This document shows positions 1 to 7,601 of a stretch of DNA of 11,807 nucleotides, piece by piece. This DNA comes from Desulfocapsa sp. Lineage in GTDB: Bacteria; Desulfobacterota; Desulfobulbia; Desulfobulbales; Desulfocapsaceae. The translations under genes and the position numbers were made by a program. How positions within the stretch are numbered: the first letter of the stretch is position 1; every line of letters begins with the position of its first letter. The stretch spans positions 1 to 11,807 of the forward strand of contig DAOWDZ010000160.1 of NCBI GenBank assembly GCA_030638765.1, read 5' to 3'. The notes beneath the pieces were generated by a model. It had not been told where the DNA came from and did not search any database. It worked only from the letters and a program-made list of their open reading frames with translations.

Positions 1-66
1 GTGTGAGTTTACATTTGAGCGTGAGATAAAACGTTTGTGTTGTAAATCTTTATTGTTTTAAAGAGG

Positions 67-1341
67 TTAGAGTCTGCCATCCACTGATTGTACAGGAAGT
101 ACATTTTTAACATCATATATAACAGTTGTTGGTTTCCCCAAAGAACGTATCCAATTAATACCTTTTGTTTGGAATTCATGATGAGCAACGCACAGAACAA
201 TTGCATCATAGGTTGTTTCAAGCGGGGTATCTATAAGTTCTATATTATATTCATGTTCAGCTTCTTTCTTGTCAACCCATGGGTCATGAATATCAATTTC
301 AGTTTCGTAAGATTTAAATTCATTGATAACATCAATGACTCTGGTGTTGCGGATATCAGGGCAGTTTTCTTTAAAGGTCAGGCCCAGGATAAGAACTTTT
401 GAATCCTTCACATGGACTTTCTTTTTCAGCATTAGTTTTACTACCTGGGATACCACATATGCTCCCATGTTGTCATTGATGCGACGACCGGCAAGTATCA
501 TTTCCGGGTTGTAGCCAGTCTCCTGGGCTTTGTGGGTGAGGTAGTATGGGTCAACACCAATGCAATGGCCACCGACTAGCCCAGGTCTGAAAGGTAGGAA
601 GTTCCATTTAGTGCCTGCAGCATCGAGGACTTCGTTGGTGTCAATGTTCATACGGTTAAAGATAAGTGATAATTCATTGACAAGCGCAATGTTGACATCG
701 CGTTGGGTGTTTTCAATGACTTTTGCGGCTTCAGCAACTTTTATGGAACTGGCTTTATAAGTACCAGCTTTAACGATACTTGCATAAATAGTGTCGATCA
801 GTTCTGCGGCTTTGGGATTTGAACCAGCTGTTATTTTTGTAATGGTGGTTAGGCAATGTTCTTTGTCTCCCGGGTTAATGCGTTCTGGGCTATACCCAAC
901 GGAGAAGTCGATGTTAAATGTAAGGTTTGATTCTTCTTCGAGAATTGGCACACAAATTTCTTCAGTAGCTCCTGGGAAAACAGTTGATTCATAAACAATA
1001 ATATCATTCTTTGATATTATTTTTCCCACCAGTGAACTGGCACTCTTAAGTGGATATAGGTTGGGTTGTTTATGTTTATCGATCGGTGTCGGAACTGCAA
1101 TAATGTAAAAATTATATTCTTTCAGTCTTTCTGCTTGATCTGAAAATTGTAACTGTGTGCTACTGGTTAAATCATCTGAAGTTACTTCTCTGGTAGAGTC
1201 ATGACCCTTCAAAAGCTCATTTATCCGTGTTTTCTTTATATCAAAACCCAGTGTTGGGTATTTTTTTCCGAGTTCTACCGCCAAAGGAAGACCAACATAG
1301 CCAAGGCCGATAATTGCAATTTTAATATCTGAAGTTTTCAT
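67..1341 (-). CDS. tviB: UDP-N-acetyl-D-hexosamine 6-dehydrogenase (TviB/WbpA/VipA type)
   Basis: This cytoplasmic enzyme oxidises C6 of a UDP-N-acetylhexosamine (GlcNAc or GalNAc) in two NAD-dependent steps to the UDP-uronic acid, a precursor for acidic capsule, O-antigen or exopolysaccharide. At 424 residues it has the usual family length. Visible features: an N-terminal Rossmann fold with GLGYVGLP at residues 12-19; [12 protein letters not shown] at 117-128; [14 protein letters not shown] at 149-162, typical of the TviB/WbpA/WbpO branch rather than of UDP-glucose dehydrogenase; and the catalytic loop [12 protein letters not shown] with nucleophile Cys260. The C-terminal UDP-binding region begins near [18 protein letters not shown] (317-334). 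It is the last gene of the export operon inside the window, 183 bases after the kinase gene, so it may also have its own promoter. No clear Shine-Dalgarno precedes the start, which was chosen because the Rossmann strand follows directly. GlcNAc versus GalNAc specificity cannot be read from the sequence. Confidence 0.93.
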   Translation of the reverse strand: MKTSDIKIAIIGLGYVGLPLAVELGKKYPTLGFDIKKTRINELLKGHDSTREVTSDDLTSSTQLQFSDQAERLKEYNFYIIAVPTPIDKHKQPNLYPLKSASSLVGKIISKNDIIVYESTVFPGATEEICVPILEEESNLTFNIDFSVGYSPERINPGDKEHCLTTITKITAGSNPKAAELIDTIYASIVKAGTYKASSIKVAEAAKVIENTQRDVNIALVNELSLIFNRMNIDTNEVLDAAGTKWNFLPFRPGLVGGHCIGVDPYYLTHKAQETGYNPEMILAGRRINDNMGAYVVSQVVKLMLKKKVHVKDSKVLILGLTFKENCPDIRNTRVIDVINEFKSYETEIDIHDPWVDKKEAEHEYNIELIDTPLETTYDAIVLCVAHHEFQTKGINWIRSLGKPTTVIYDVKNVLPVQSVDGRL

Positions 1342-1393
1342 GATAAATGTGGTGATTATTTTTGAATTATTAATGAGTATTTAGGAAATTAGA

Positions 1394-1424
1394 AGTGTAG
1401 CACAAAAGTTACTTTTTATTACAA
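1394..1424 (-). promoter_or_regulatory. Weak candidate internal promoter for the dehydrogenase gene
   Basis: On the minus strand there is an extended -10 element (TGC followed by TACACT, the hexamer at 1394-1399) and a -35-like TTGTAA at 1419-1424, separated by 19 bases. The start codon lies about 50 bases downstream. Spacing is longer than ideal and both hexamers match consensus at 4 of 6 positions, so this is only a candidate. It would explain the long gap between the kinase gene and the dehydrogenase gene. Confidence 0.25.
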
Positions 1425-1431
1425 TAAAAAG
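1412..1431. repeat. AT-rich inverted repeat between the kinase and dehydrogenase genes
   Basis: Perfect 9-base arms CTTTTTATT and AATAAAAAG are separated by only two bases, so a real hairpin would use about eight pairs with a four-base loop. It could be a weak intra-operon terminator or processing site, but the stem is almost all A:T and would be unstable. It overlaps the -35 element of the candidate internal promoter. Confidence 0.35.
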
Positions 1432-1524
1432 GGTTCATTTGAAAAGGATAAACGTTGTTGTGAGGCTTGTTTTACAACTATTAGGGCAGGTACGATACTC
1501 TTTTTAGAGCTTAGAGGACGGATT

Positions 1525-3750
1525 TTAATCCTTATTGTAACACTCATAATAACCGTAGTAGCCAGAGTCTTTCTTGCTTCTTACTATTCCATTTACGACC
1601 ATACCAAGAATTGGAGTATGGATAGCATGTAACTTTTTAAGGCCAGACTCTAAGTCATCATAGGTGGTTTTTCCAGATCTTGAAATAAGGAGAACTCCGT
1701 CTACAATTTTACTCAGAGTCAGACTGTCTGTGACACGTTGTATTGGAGGAGAATCCAGTAGTACAAAATCATAAATCTCCATTGTCTCTTGCATCAGGAG
1801 TGCCATTCTTTGTGATTGTAATAATTCTGCAGGATTTGGAGGTATTGGTCCTGAGGATATGAGAGACATTGGCTCATCTGGAATTGCTTTAATAGGGCTC
1901 TGTTTCTTATCTCCAGTGAGGTAGTTACTGAGTCCGTAAGAGTTTGGAGTGTCAAAAACTGAGTGAGTTCTTGGTCTGCGCATATCGCAATCGATAATAA
2001 GAACTTTTTTACCATTTTGGGCAAGAATTCTTGCCAGATTACAGGTGGTTGATGTCTTGCCCTCTTTGGGTGACATGCTGGTAACTAAAATAGATCTCGG
2101 TGGATGATCAGGAGATGAAAGAAGCAGACTGGAACGAATAAGGCGATAGTTCTCTGCTAGTGGCGAGAGGGGGTTGCTGACAAGGTGAGTTTCTATTTGA
2201 TCCTGTTTAGTGGTTATTTCTTCAACCGTACCCAAAACAGTTAAGCCAAAACGTTGTTCAACATCTTTACCATCTTTTACTGTATTATCGAGGTATTCAA
2301 TGAAAAAAGCCAATCCGATTCCGCCCAAAAGACCAGCGACTAGTCCTAGCATTAAATTCTTTTTCTTTTGTGGTTTTGAAGGGGCGCCAGGGAGCGATGC
2401 TTTTTTTATTACCCAGACTTTAATGTCTTGAGATTGTTCTGTAACATTTGCTGTTTTGATACTGGATGTTAATGAGTCATACAAAACCCGGTTCATATCA
2501 ACATCCCTTTTCATAATAGAGTATTGAGTGAACCGTTCGTTTATGTTCAGCATCTCATTTTTTGTTTTTGCAAGTAATTGCTTGAGATTTGCCTCTTTAG
2601 ATTTAGCGAGCTCATAGGTGTTTCTGGTTGATTTAATAATTCTCTCAACTTCAAACTTTTTTTCTTTTAGTAAAAGGGCATGTTCTGCTTTAGCATTTAT
2701 CATGACCGGGTGTTTGTAGCCGTATTTTTTCGAGAGATCTTTTATTTTCTGTTCGGCTATAAAAGTTTTTTCGCGTAAATTTTGAAGAACATTATTTTGG
2801 GAAAAAACAGAAATAGTTTCTATGTTGTCATAGTCAGTGCCCAGTCTTTTGATCTGAGAATTGAGGGATTCGTATTCTTGCTGTTCTGCCTGGGCTTTTG
2901 ATAGTTGTGAACTGAATTCTGATAATCTTTGTGGATAAACGGCGAGTTTATTTTCAACAGTAACAAGATCGTTATCTCTCATATATTGCTGCAGGGCTAT
3001 TTCCGAGCGTTCAAGCTTTTTCCGTTCCTCGTTAGCTTTGCTTGTCATCCATTTTAGCGAGTAATTGCTGGAGGCAAGTTTTATTTCCAGAATTTGATCC
3101 ATGTAGGCCTGTATGATGGCATTGGTAACAAGTCTTGCCATTGCAGGATTCTCATTGCTGTAGCTGATAATACTAGTTTTTGTCTTGGTAACCGGATGAA
3201 TTGAAAGATTGCCTAAAATCATTGAGGCAATGATATCAGCGTCAGTTTTTTGTTCATTGGAAAAAAGTGAGTCGGTATTTTTTGTTTCACCTGTCGTATT
3301 ATTGGAATCTGAGGATAATAGGTTTTTAATAAAAACTTTTATTTCGTTTACATATGAAGTCAGGAAGCTGAATAGGCCGTCACTTCTTTTTGTGAAGAAA
3401 TATGATCGGTATTTTGTGTCAAGATTGAGATGCTTGACAACCCGATGGGTAACATTTGTACTGCGGATTAATTCAAATTGAGTTGTAAGAAAATCAGGAT
3501 CCCACCGGTAATATGCTGAACCGCCATTAATAGCACGTGAAGAATTGTTACGTTCTATTAAGACTTGAGAGGATGCCGTGTAGGTTGGAGTTGCAGTGTA
3601 CGTTGCAATAGCAACAGTAACAAACGTTAAGATGAGAACGGTAAAAATTGTCTTTTTTCGTTTTAATATGACAGCCAGATACTCTCGGAGATGAACTTCA
3701 TGCTCCTGGAAATCTGGTATTTCTGGCTGTGAAGAAGGGTGACTGTTCAT
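1525..3750 (-). CDS. Polysaccharide chain-length regulator with BY-type tyrosine autokinase (Wzc-like)
   Basis: This inner-membrane co-polymerase (PCP-2a, Wzz plus bacterial tyrosine kinase) controls polymer length and couples synthesis to the outer-membrane export protein. Its 741 residues fit the family. In order: a cytoplasmic N-terminus; a first membrane helix near 34-50; a periplasmic Wzz domain with a long coiled-coil region about 225-430; the proline-rich SLPGAPSKP (452-460) before a second helix about 465-485; then the cytoplasmic kinase. The kinase has Walker A SPKEGKTST (560-568, Lys565), Walker A' VLIIDCDMRRP (583-593) and Walker B DFVLLDSPP (661-669). The motif GPIPPNPAELL is at 634-644. 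The tail carries five tyrosines at 731, 732, 734, 735 and 738, the expected autophosphorylation cluster. It starts 25 bases after the OPX stop codon, so the two are co-transcribed. No cognate low-molecular-weight phosphatase gene is in the window. No clear Shine-Dalgarno is visible. Confidence 0.95.
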   Translation of the reverse strand: MNSHPSSQPEIPDFQEHEVHLREYLAVILKRKKTIFTVLILTFVTVAIATYTATPTYTASSQVLIERNNSSRAINGGSAYYRWDPDFLTTQFELIRSTNVTHRVVKHLNLDTKYRSYFFTKRSDGLFSFLTSYVNEIKVFIKNLLSSDSNNTTGETKNTDSLFSNEQKTDADIIASMILGNLSIHPVTKTKTSIISYSNENPAMARLVTNAIIQAYMDQILEIKLASSNYSLKWMTSKANEERKKLERSEIALQQYMRDNDLVTVENKLAVYPQRLSEFSSQLSKAQAEQQEYESLNSQIKRLGTDYDNIETISVFSQNNVLQNLREKTFIAEQKIKDLSKKYGYKHPVMINAKAEHALLLKEKKFEVERIIKSTRNTYELAKSKEANLKQLLAKTKNEMLNINERFTQYSIMKRDVDMNRVLYDSLTSSIKTANVTEQSQDIKVWVIKKASLPGAPSKPQKKKNLMLGLVAGLLGGIGLAFFIEYLDNTVKDGKDVEQRFGLTVLGTVEEITTKQDQIETHLVSNPLSPLAENYRLIRSSLLLSSPDHPPRSILVTSMSPKEGKTSTTCNLARILAQNGKKVLIIDCDMRRPRTHSVFDTPNSYGLSNYLTGDKKQSPIKAIPDEPMSLISSGPIPPNPAELLQSQRMALLMQETMEIYDFVLLDSPPIQRVTDSLTLSKIVDGVLLISRSGKTTYDDLESGLKKLHAIHTPILGMVVNGIVRSKKDSGYYGYYECYNKD

Positions 3751-3775
3751 AGTTTATGGATAGGGTTGACGAGTC

Positions 3776-4588
3776 TCAGAAAAAGCTTTCCGGGACAACA
3801 AGGATATCATTAGCAAGTACTGAAGCGTTATGGTCAACATTTTTAAAAATTACTTTTTCACCATCAATCATTCTTAGAATCCGAACACTGGATTTTGAGG
3901 CCTTTCCAGTGAAGCCTCCAGCACGTGCAATGAGTTTTAGAACTGTTGCTTCATTGTTGCAGGTATATGCATCAGGGCTGGCGACTTCGCCGGTGACATA
4001 ACACATGCCACCTTTTGGTATATAAATAGTGTCTCCGTCCTGGATAAGGATGTTTTGGCTGAGGTCTCCACCTTCCATCATGGATTTAATATTAACAACG
4101 ATAACTTCCTGTTTTCCATTCGCGATTCTTTTGATTGTGGCTGTGTCTCCTGCGTCTGCATTCATTCCTCCAGCTTGAGAAATAATTTCAAGGAAAGTTG
4201 TTGCACGGCGTAACTCTGCAATACCTGGTTTGGAAATTTGACCGAGTATGACAACTTTCTTTGATCGGAATTCTTCAATAAATATATTTACTTGCGGGTT
4301 TATGATGTACCCATCAGCGAGCAGGCTGGTGATCTCTTTTGTTACTTCAGGTATTGTTTTACCATCAACCAGAACCTGTCCAATAAAGGGGATTACAATG
4401 GAGCCATTGTTAGAAACCCGGAGTGTTTTTCTGAGATCGATGTGGTCATAGACGTCAATCTTAAGAACATCGCCAGGGCCAATAATATAATTGCTGGCAA
4501 TACAGTTTGAAGAGCAAAAGAGGATGGATATTACAAAAAATATTACAAAAGGTAGCAGTGTAGAGGGGGGATTCTTCAGGGTTTGCAT
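3776..4588 (-). CDS. Short OPX (Wza-like) polysaccharide export protein, PES plus two SLBB domains
   Basis: This is a periplasmic or outer-membrane-associated export protein of the Wza superfamily. The 270 residues begin with a signal peptide (hydrophobic about 11-24, probable cleavage after Ala31 in the CIAS segment). No convincing lipobox is present, although Cys25 and Cys29 are near. The export-signature domain begins at YIIGPGDVLKIDVY (34-47) and runs to about 108. SLBB1 begins near VILGQISKPG (113-122) and SLBB2 near YVTGEVASPD (197-206). The protein ends right after SLBB2 at ESFF, without the C-terminal amphipathic helix that E. coli Wza (about 380 residues) uses to form its own outer-membrane pore. 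It therefore belongs with the short OPX proteins thought to need a separate beta-barrel porin, and such a gene lies directly upstream. It is 25 bases ahead of the Wzc-like gene. No strong ribosome binding site was seen. Confidence 0.93.
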   Translation of the reverse strand: MQTLKNPPSTLLPFVIFFVISILFCSSNCIASNYIIGPGDVLKIDVYDHIDLRKTLRVSNNGSIVIPFIGQVLVDGKTIPEVTKEITSLLADGYIINPQVNIFIEEFRSKKVVILGQISKPGIAELRRATTFLEIISQAGGMNADAGDTATIKRIANGKQEVIVVNIKSMMEGGDLSQNILIQDGDTIYIPKGGMCYVTGEVASPDAYTCNNEATVLKLIARAGGFTGKASKSSVRILRMIDGEKVIFKNVDHNASVLANDILVVPESFF

Positions 4589-4717
4589 AACAGGAATTTA
4601 GATATTAGTACCCTTGATTGTTAGGAGCCACGGTATAAAAAACCTGTTAGTTAAACCCTTATGGATTTTAGTAAATAGTGTGATTACGTCTGCACGTCTT
4701 GGTAACAGGACTTTTAC

Positions 4718-4738
4718 AACAAATGGAACGAATTTGTT
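4718..4738. repeat. Short inverted repeat between barrel and OPX genes
   Basis: Seven-base arms AACAAAT and ATTTGTT flank a seven-base loop in the 177-base gap between the beta-barrel gene and the OPX gene. No T-run follows on either strand, so it is not a convincing terminator. It may be chance in AT-rich DNA. Confidence 0.25.
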
Positions 4739-4765
4739 TCAAAGTAAAGAAACGCCGATTACCTA

Positions 4766-6229
4766 TTATAACGCAGAATTCAAACTAATGGAAATAATGT
4801 TTGTTTCGTAAGGGAATAGTTCATCTGTAGAGTCTCTTTGCTCCCAGGAGTATGCAATTTCAGCCATGAGTAAGTCATTGAAAATATATTGCAGGGCTGG
4901 TCGAACACTATATGTTTTATCATGGCGTTCAGTTTTAATCAGTTGATTGTATACGGCATTTTCGTAGGAAAGATCAAGTATTCCGATAAAGTTCTCTGAG
5001 AATTCCTGATTGTAACGAAATTTGGCCCCAAGTACTCTTTTATCCAATGCAACAGCACTATCTGTCTCGTCGAGTTTGTGGTGAACTGTTAAGGCAGTGC
5101 CTGTTTTGCTTGTAATCTTGTATTTGACGTCAAGCTCCAGGGCAAGAGCGTCATTGTTGGATTCGGATGAATTTTCACTGATCTCATTCGTTGCGGCATC
5201 TTTATATTCTCGAGTCTGGTAGCCTGCCTTAAGTCCAATCTGAGTTTTTACCGAGGCAATCCATGATATACCACCATATATAAAATCCTGTTCATTGTCT
5301 TTAGTGGTTTCAGTATCATACCTGACATCAATATACTTGTATTCTAAAAACAATGAAGTCTTAGGGCTATATGTAAAAATACCGAAAAGCGAAAGGGCGT
5401 TGTCATCTCTGCTGAGGAACTTGTCATCAATGTCATTGTAGTCTAAAAAGAAGTTTGATAATTCAGCCTTTAAGCCTATCTTTTCCGTTATGTCCCAGTT
5501 AATGGTACCCAGGGCTATGTTTGAGTAGTAGCGTCTTACGCTAAGTCCCGAGCCAGCAAGGGTCACAGTATCTATTTCACCGGTTGCAGCGTTAGCTATA
5601 TTACCGACATCAAAGCGATCCTGTGTCCGAGTGTAATGATCTATAATTTGAAAGGATAATCCGCTCCTCAGGTTGAATTTAAGGTAACCTTCAACGGTGG
5701 CGTCATAATCATCCAGTTCTGAGTATTCAGAGTAGTAGAGAAAATCTAAAGCACCCAGGAGATAAGCGTTGAAACGTTCAAAACCCTGATAATCCGGAAG
5801 GGCAATTCGGAGACCACCAGAAGTTGTGTTGTTTGGTGCAATTGCGAGCGGTACTTCTTTTGTTTTTGGAAAGGCAAGCCAGATCCCAGGTGTTAGGGTA
5901 GTTAAAAAATTATGTTCTTCATTTGTGTTGACGTTGAAAATGTTATCTGTGTACTCACCGGCAATGCTTAGGAAAGGATGGATATATCCTCCGCCCTTTG
6001 TTCCAAAAAGGTCTTCACTGTCGTTTGATGTGTCATCTTCAGGTAGGAGTGAATCGTAAGGCTCCGAAGGATCCTGTCCCATGGGAATATCTTGTGGAGG
6101 GAGGGTAGGTTCGTTTTGTGCAACAAAAGTCGGTCTATCTACAATTAATTCACTGGATATAGCATTGTTCGTGAATGTTGGAGGGAATAAAAAGAGAAGT
6201 GTTGTGTATAGTAAGTGTTTGTTTCTCAT
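4766..6229 (-). CDS. Outer-membrane beta-barrel protein of a polysaccharide export locus (BBP2-like putative porin)
   Basis: A 487-residue secreted protein with an N-terminal signal peptide (MRNKHLLYTT then a hydrophobic stretch, cleavage near residue 26). An acidic, proline-rich linker (about 40-76) follows, then about 410 residues of alternating hydrophobic and polar strands rich in Tyr, Asp and Asn. That length suits roughly 16-18 strands. The barrel begins near GGGYIHPFLSIAGEYTDNIF (79-98). The YTDNIF segment followed by LTPGIW (112-117) resembles proteins of the putative beta-barrel porin 2 / PEP-CTERM-associated group found in exopolysaccharide loci; this family call is from memory. It ends in Leu rather than the usual terminal aromatic residue. 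The start is supported by AAGGA six bases upstream (6236-6240). As the neighbour of a short OPX gene it is the best candidate for the outer-membrane pore that releases the polymer. It could instead be a modification or attachment protein. Confidence 0.8.
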   Translation of the reverse strand: MRNKHLLYTTLLFLFPPTFTNNAISSELIVDRPTFVAQNEPTLPPQDIPMGQDPSEPYDSLLPEDDTSNDSEDLFGTKGGGYIHPFLSIAGEYTDNIFNVNTNEEHNFLTTLTPGIWLAFPKTKEVPLAIAPNNTTSGGLRIALPDYQGFERFNAYLLGALDFLYYSEYSELDDYDATVEGYLKFNLRSGLSFQIIDHYTRTQDRFDVGNIANAATGEIDTVTLAGSGLSVRRYYSNIALGTINWDITEKIGLKAELSNFFLDYNDIDDKFLSRDDNALSLFGIFTYSPKTSLFLEYKYIDVRYDTETTKDNEQDFIYGGISWIASVKTQIGLKAGYQTREYKDAATNEISENSSESNNDALALELDVKYKITSKTGTALTVHHKLDETDSAVALDKRVLGAKFRYNQEFSENFIGILDLSYENAVYNQLIKTERHDKTYSVRPALQYIFNDLLMAEIAYSWEQRDSTDELFPYETNIISISLNSAL

Positions 6230-6268
6230 GGAAATTCCTTGGTCAAGTAGCGGAAGAAAATCGTGTGT

Positions 6269-6314
6269 CTCTACAAGTGTAGCCTGTGCTAACTAACAAC
6301 GCAGCCTTGTAGAG
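6269..6314. repeat. Nine-base inverted repeat with structured loop in the export operon leader
   Basis: Perfect arms CTCTACAAG (6269-6277) and CTTGTAGAG (6306-6314) enclose a 28-base loop that can itself form a five-pair stem with one G:U pair. It lies between the small secreted protein gene and the barrel gene, both on the minus strand. No T-run follows on the minus strand, so an intrinsic terminator is unlikely. An RNA-processing or stabilising element that sets different levels of the two transcripts, or a protein-binding site, is more plausible. Confidence 0.45.
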
Positions 6315-6354
6315 CAAGATGTAAAAGGCGATACGTTTACGCTATCTTAACTTC

Positions 6355-6792
6355 TTAAAAAGATGATGGACTTGCTAATCTTTGACTAGTGCTAGTCCGG
6401 GTGGTTGGTATCCCGGCAAAACTTGGTCCTGTAATTGCTGGAGTGTACGCTTGACTATCCGCGACAGCATCGCCACATTCTGCGATACTTTTTTCAAAGG
6501 CTGAAATAAGTATAATGTCTGAAATACCGGAGGCATCAGCGGCAACCTTGACATCGTCTCCATCACTTCCTTCGCAGTATAAAGCTTTCAGTATGTGTTG
6601 AGGGTTGATGCCTGGAATTTTGAGCCCTTCCTCAACGATACTGGTTGGATCTTTTCCGATTTTGAGTGCCTCGGCAACGGCTACTTCAATTCCTTCATTC
6701 TGGTTGTTGGTAGAAAAATCTTCAATCCAGTCGGCAAAAGCTGTTGAGGCGATAAAAATACCTAAGAAAGCTGATAATATCGATTTCTTCAT
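6355..6792 (-). CDS. Small secreted protein of unknown function at the head of the export operon
   Basis: I do not recognise a named family. The 145-residue product has a clear Sec signal peptide (MKKSILSAFLGIFIASTAFA, cleavage before Asp21). The mature protein has about 95 residues of probably helical sequence with two cysteines, Cys73 (ALYCEG) and Cys106 (AECGDA), that could form a disulfide. It ends in a Ser/Thr/Pro-rich, probably flexible tail (from about 111) finishing in ASPSSF. The start at 6792 is chosen over an ATG 18 bases upstream (6810) because AGGGGGA (6796-6802) stands just before it, because nothing like a ribosome site precedes the earlier one, and because the signal peptide then begins normally. 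It is the first minus-strand gene after the divergent region and is followed by the barrel gene 125 bases on. Position suggests a periplasmic or extracellular accessory of polymer export or a matrix component; this is inference. Confidence 0.75.
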   Translation of the reverse strand: MKKSILSAFLGIFIASTAFADWIEDFSTNNQNEGIEVAVAEALKIGKDPTSIVEEGLKIPGINPQHILKALYCEGSDGDDVKVAADASGISDIILISAFEKSIAECGDAVADSQAYTPAITGPSFAGIPTTRTSTSQRLASPSSF

Positions 6793-6795
6793 AAT

Positions 6796-6802
6796 TCCCC
6801 CT
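6796..6802 (-). promoter_or_regulatory. Ribosome binding site that decides the start of the small secreted protein
   Basis: AGGGGGA on the minus strand lies three bases before the ATG at 6790-6792 (five bases if only AGGGG is counted). The alternative in-frame ATG at 6808-6810 has no purine-rich stretch upstream, so the shorter protein is preferred. Confidence 0.6.
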
Positions 6803-6810
6803 GGTTTCAT

Positions 6811-7024
6811 GGTGTGAATAATCTGCTGCTAACTAATTATTGCAAATATGATGTATTTAAAATAAAGCATTTATTGTAACTTTGAATAATCTTTTGGGAC
6901 GAGTTGTTTAAAAAAACCATTTTGAACAAGAACATCCTGCTGCGATTATTAGGAACCATAAGGTCTTAATTGATAAAGGTAAATAGGCAAAATACTTAAT
7001 TTGTGCTATTTTTTTTAAAAAGTT
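6811..7024. promoter_or_regulatory. Divergent intergenic region between export operon and DUF721 gene
   Basis: This AT-rich stretch separates minus-strand export genes from plus-strand housekeeping genes, so it should hold outward promoters for both. On the plus strand, TTGATA (6970-6975) matches the -35 consensus at 5 of 6 positions. The -10-like TACTTA 17 bases later (6993-6998) is poor. On the minus strand no convincing sigma-70 or sigma-54 element was found by eye. No long dyad or open frame was seen. A promoter role is inferred mainly from gene orientation. Confidence 0.4.
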
Positions 7025-7495
7025 ATGAAAAAAAAAAATTCGTATTTAGAGTCTATTGAAGTTTTTTTGCCACAGCTTACCAGACGGCAGGGGTGGGCTG
7101 AAAAACTTGATTCACATTCCGTCTTTTTACGATGGGAGGCGCTTGTGGGATCCGATATGGCAAATTATTGTCAACCACTAAAGATTGTAAAGAATGTTCT
7201 ATGGGTGGAAGTTGAAAACTCTGCGTGGCTCCAGCAATTGCAGTTTCAGGTGATCCCGTTACTTGATCTTTTGAATAAATCTTTACGTTTGACACGGTTT
7301 AAAGGATTGCGATTTTGCATTGCTGATAATGAACAAAGTAAAACAAAAATAAAAGAGCCATCTCTTCGGTATGTTCAACCACCTGCTCAGGATGTTGCTG
7401 ATTTCCAACAACAGGCAGACGCAATTTCAGATAAAGATTCAAGGGAGGCTCTGGTACGATTCTGGTATCTTTCCCAGGCGTGTAAAAAAGAATAA
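7025..7495 (+). CDS. DUF721 domain protein, DciA family (replicative helicase loader/operator)
   Basis: A 156-residue cytoplasmic protein. The DUF721 core spans about 10-100. It includes FLRWEALVGSDMANYCQPL (34-52), a conserved Trp-x(3)-VG-x(2)-A-type signature, then VLWVEVENSAWLQQLQFQV (58-76) with Trp60 and Trp68, and LLNKSL (82-87). DUF721 proteins of the DciA type interact with the replicative helicase DnaB in the many bacteria that lack DnaC or DnaI; this is family knowledge. The C-terminal 55 residues are polar, Gln-rich and probably mostly disordered before a final short helix (142-152). It starts after a run of A with only a weak AAAAAG upstream of the ATG. The cysteine synthase fusion gene follows 106 bases later on the same strand, so co-transcription is possible. 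Involvement in replication is inferred by family only. Confidence 0.85.
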   Translation: MKKKNSYLESIEVFLPQLTRRQGWAEKLDSHSVFLRWEALVGSDMANYCQPLKIVKNVLWVEVENSAWLQQLQFQVIPLLDLLNKSLRLTRFKGLRFCIADNEQSKTKIKEPSLRYVQPPAQDVADFQQQADAISDKDSREALVRFWYLSQACKKE

Positions 7496-7521
7496 AGCAG
7501 GGGGCGCTTTTCTTCCTGCTT
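7495..7521 (+). repeat. Stem-loop after the DUF721 gene, terminator-like but without T-run
   Basis: Arms AAGCAGG (7495-7501) and CCTGCTT (7515-7521) flank a 13-base loop directly at the stop codon of the DUF721 gene, and two G:U pairs could extend the stem. The sequence after it is not T-rich, so it may be a weak or factor-assisted terminator or simply a 3-prime stabilising hairpin before the next gene. Confidence 0.4.
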
Positions 7522-7601
7522 GCTTCAACTAATATTTAGCAATAGAGTGGTGTCTTGGTTGATTGCCCTTTCAATTTGAACTCAATAAATCCAGTTAAAA
7601 A

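Noticed and set aside
1..66. Possible next gene of the export operon on the minus strand
   Set aside because: Only a start followed at once by a stop is seen here; any further operon gene must begin outside the window.
6808..6810. Upstream ATG as the start of the small secreted protein
   Set aside because: It lacks a ribosome site and adds six residues before a normal signal peptide; the ATG at 6790-6792 has AGGGGGA in front.
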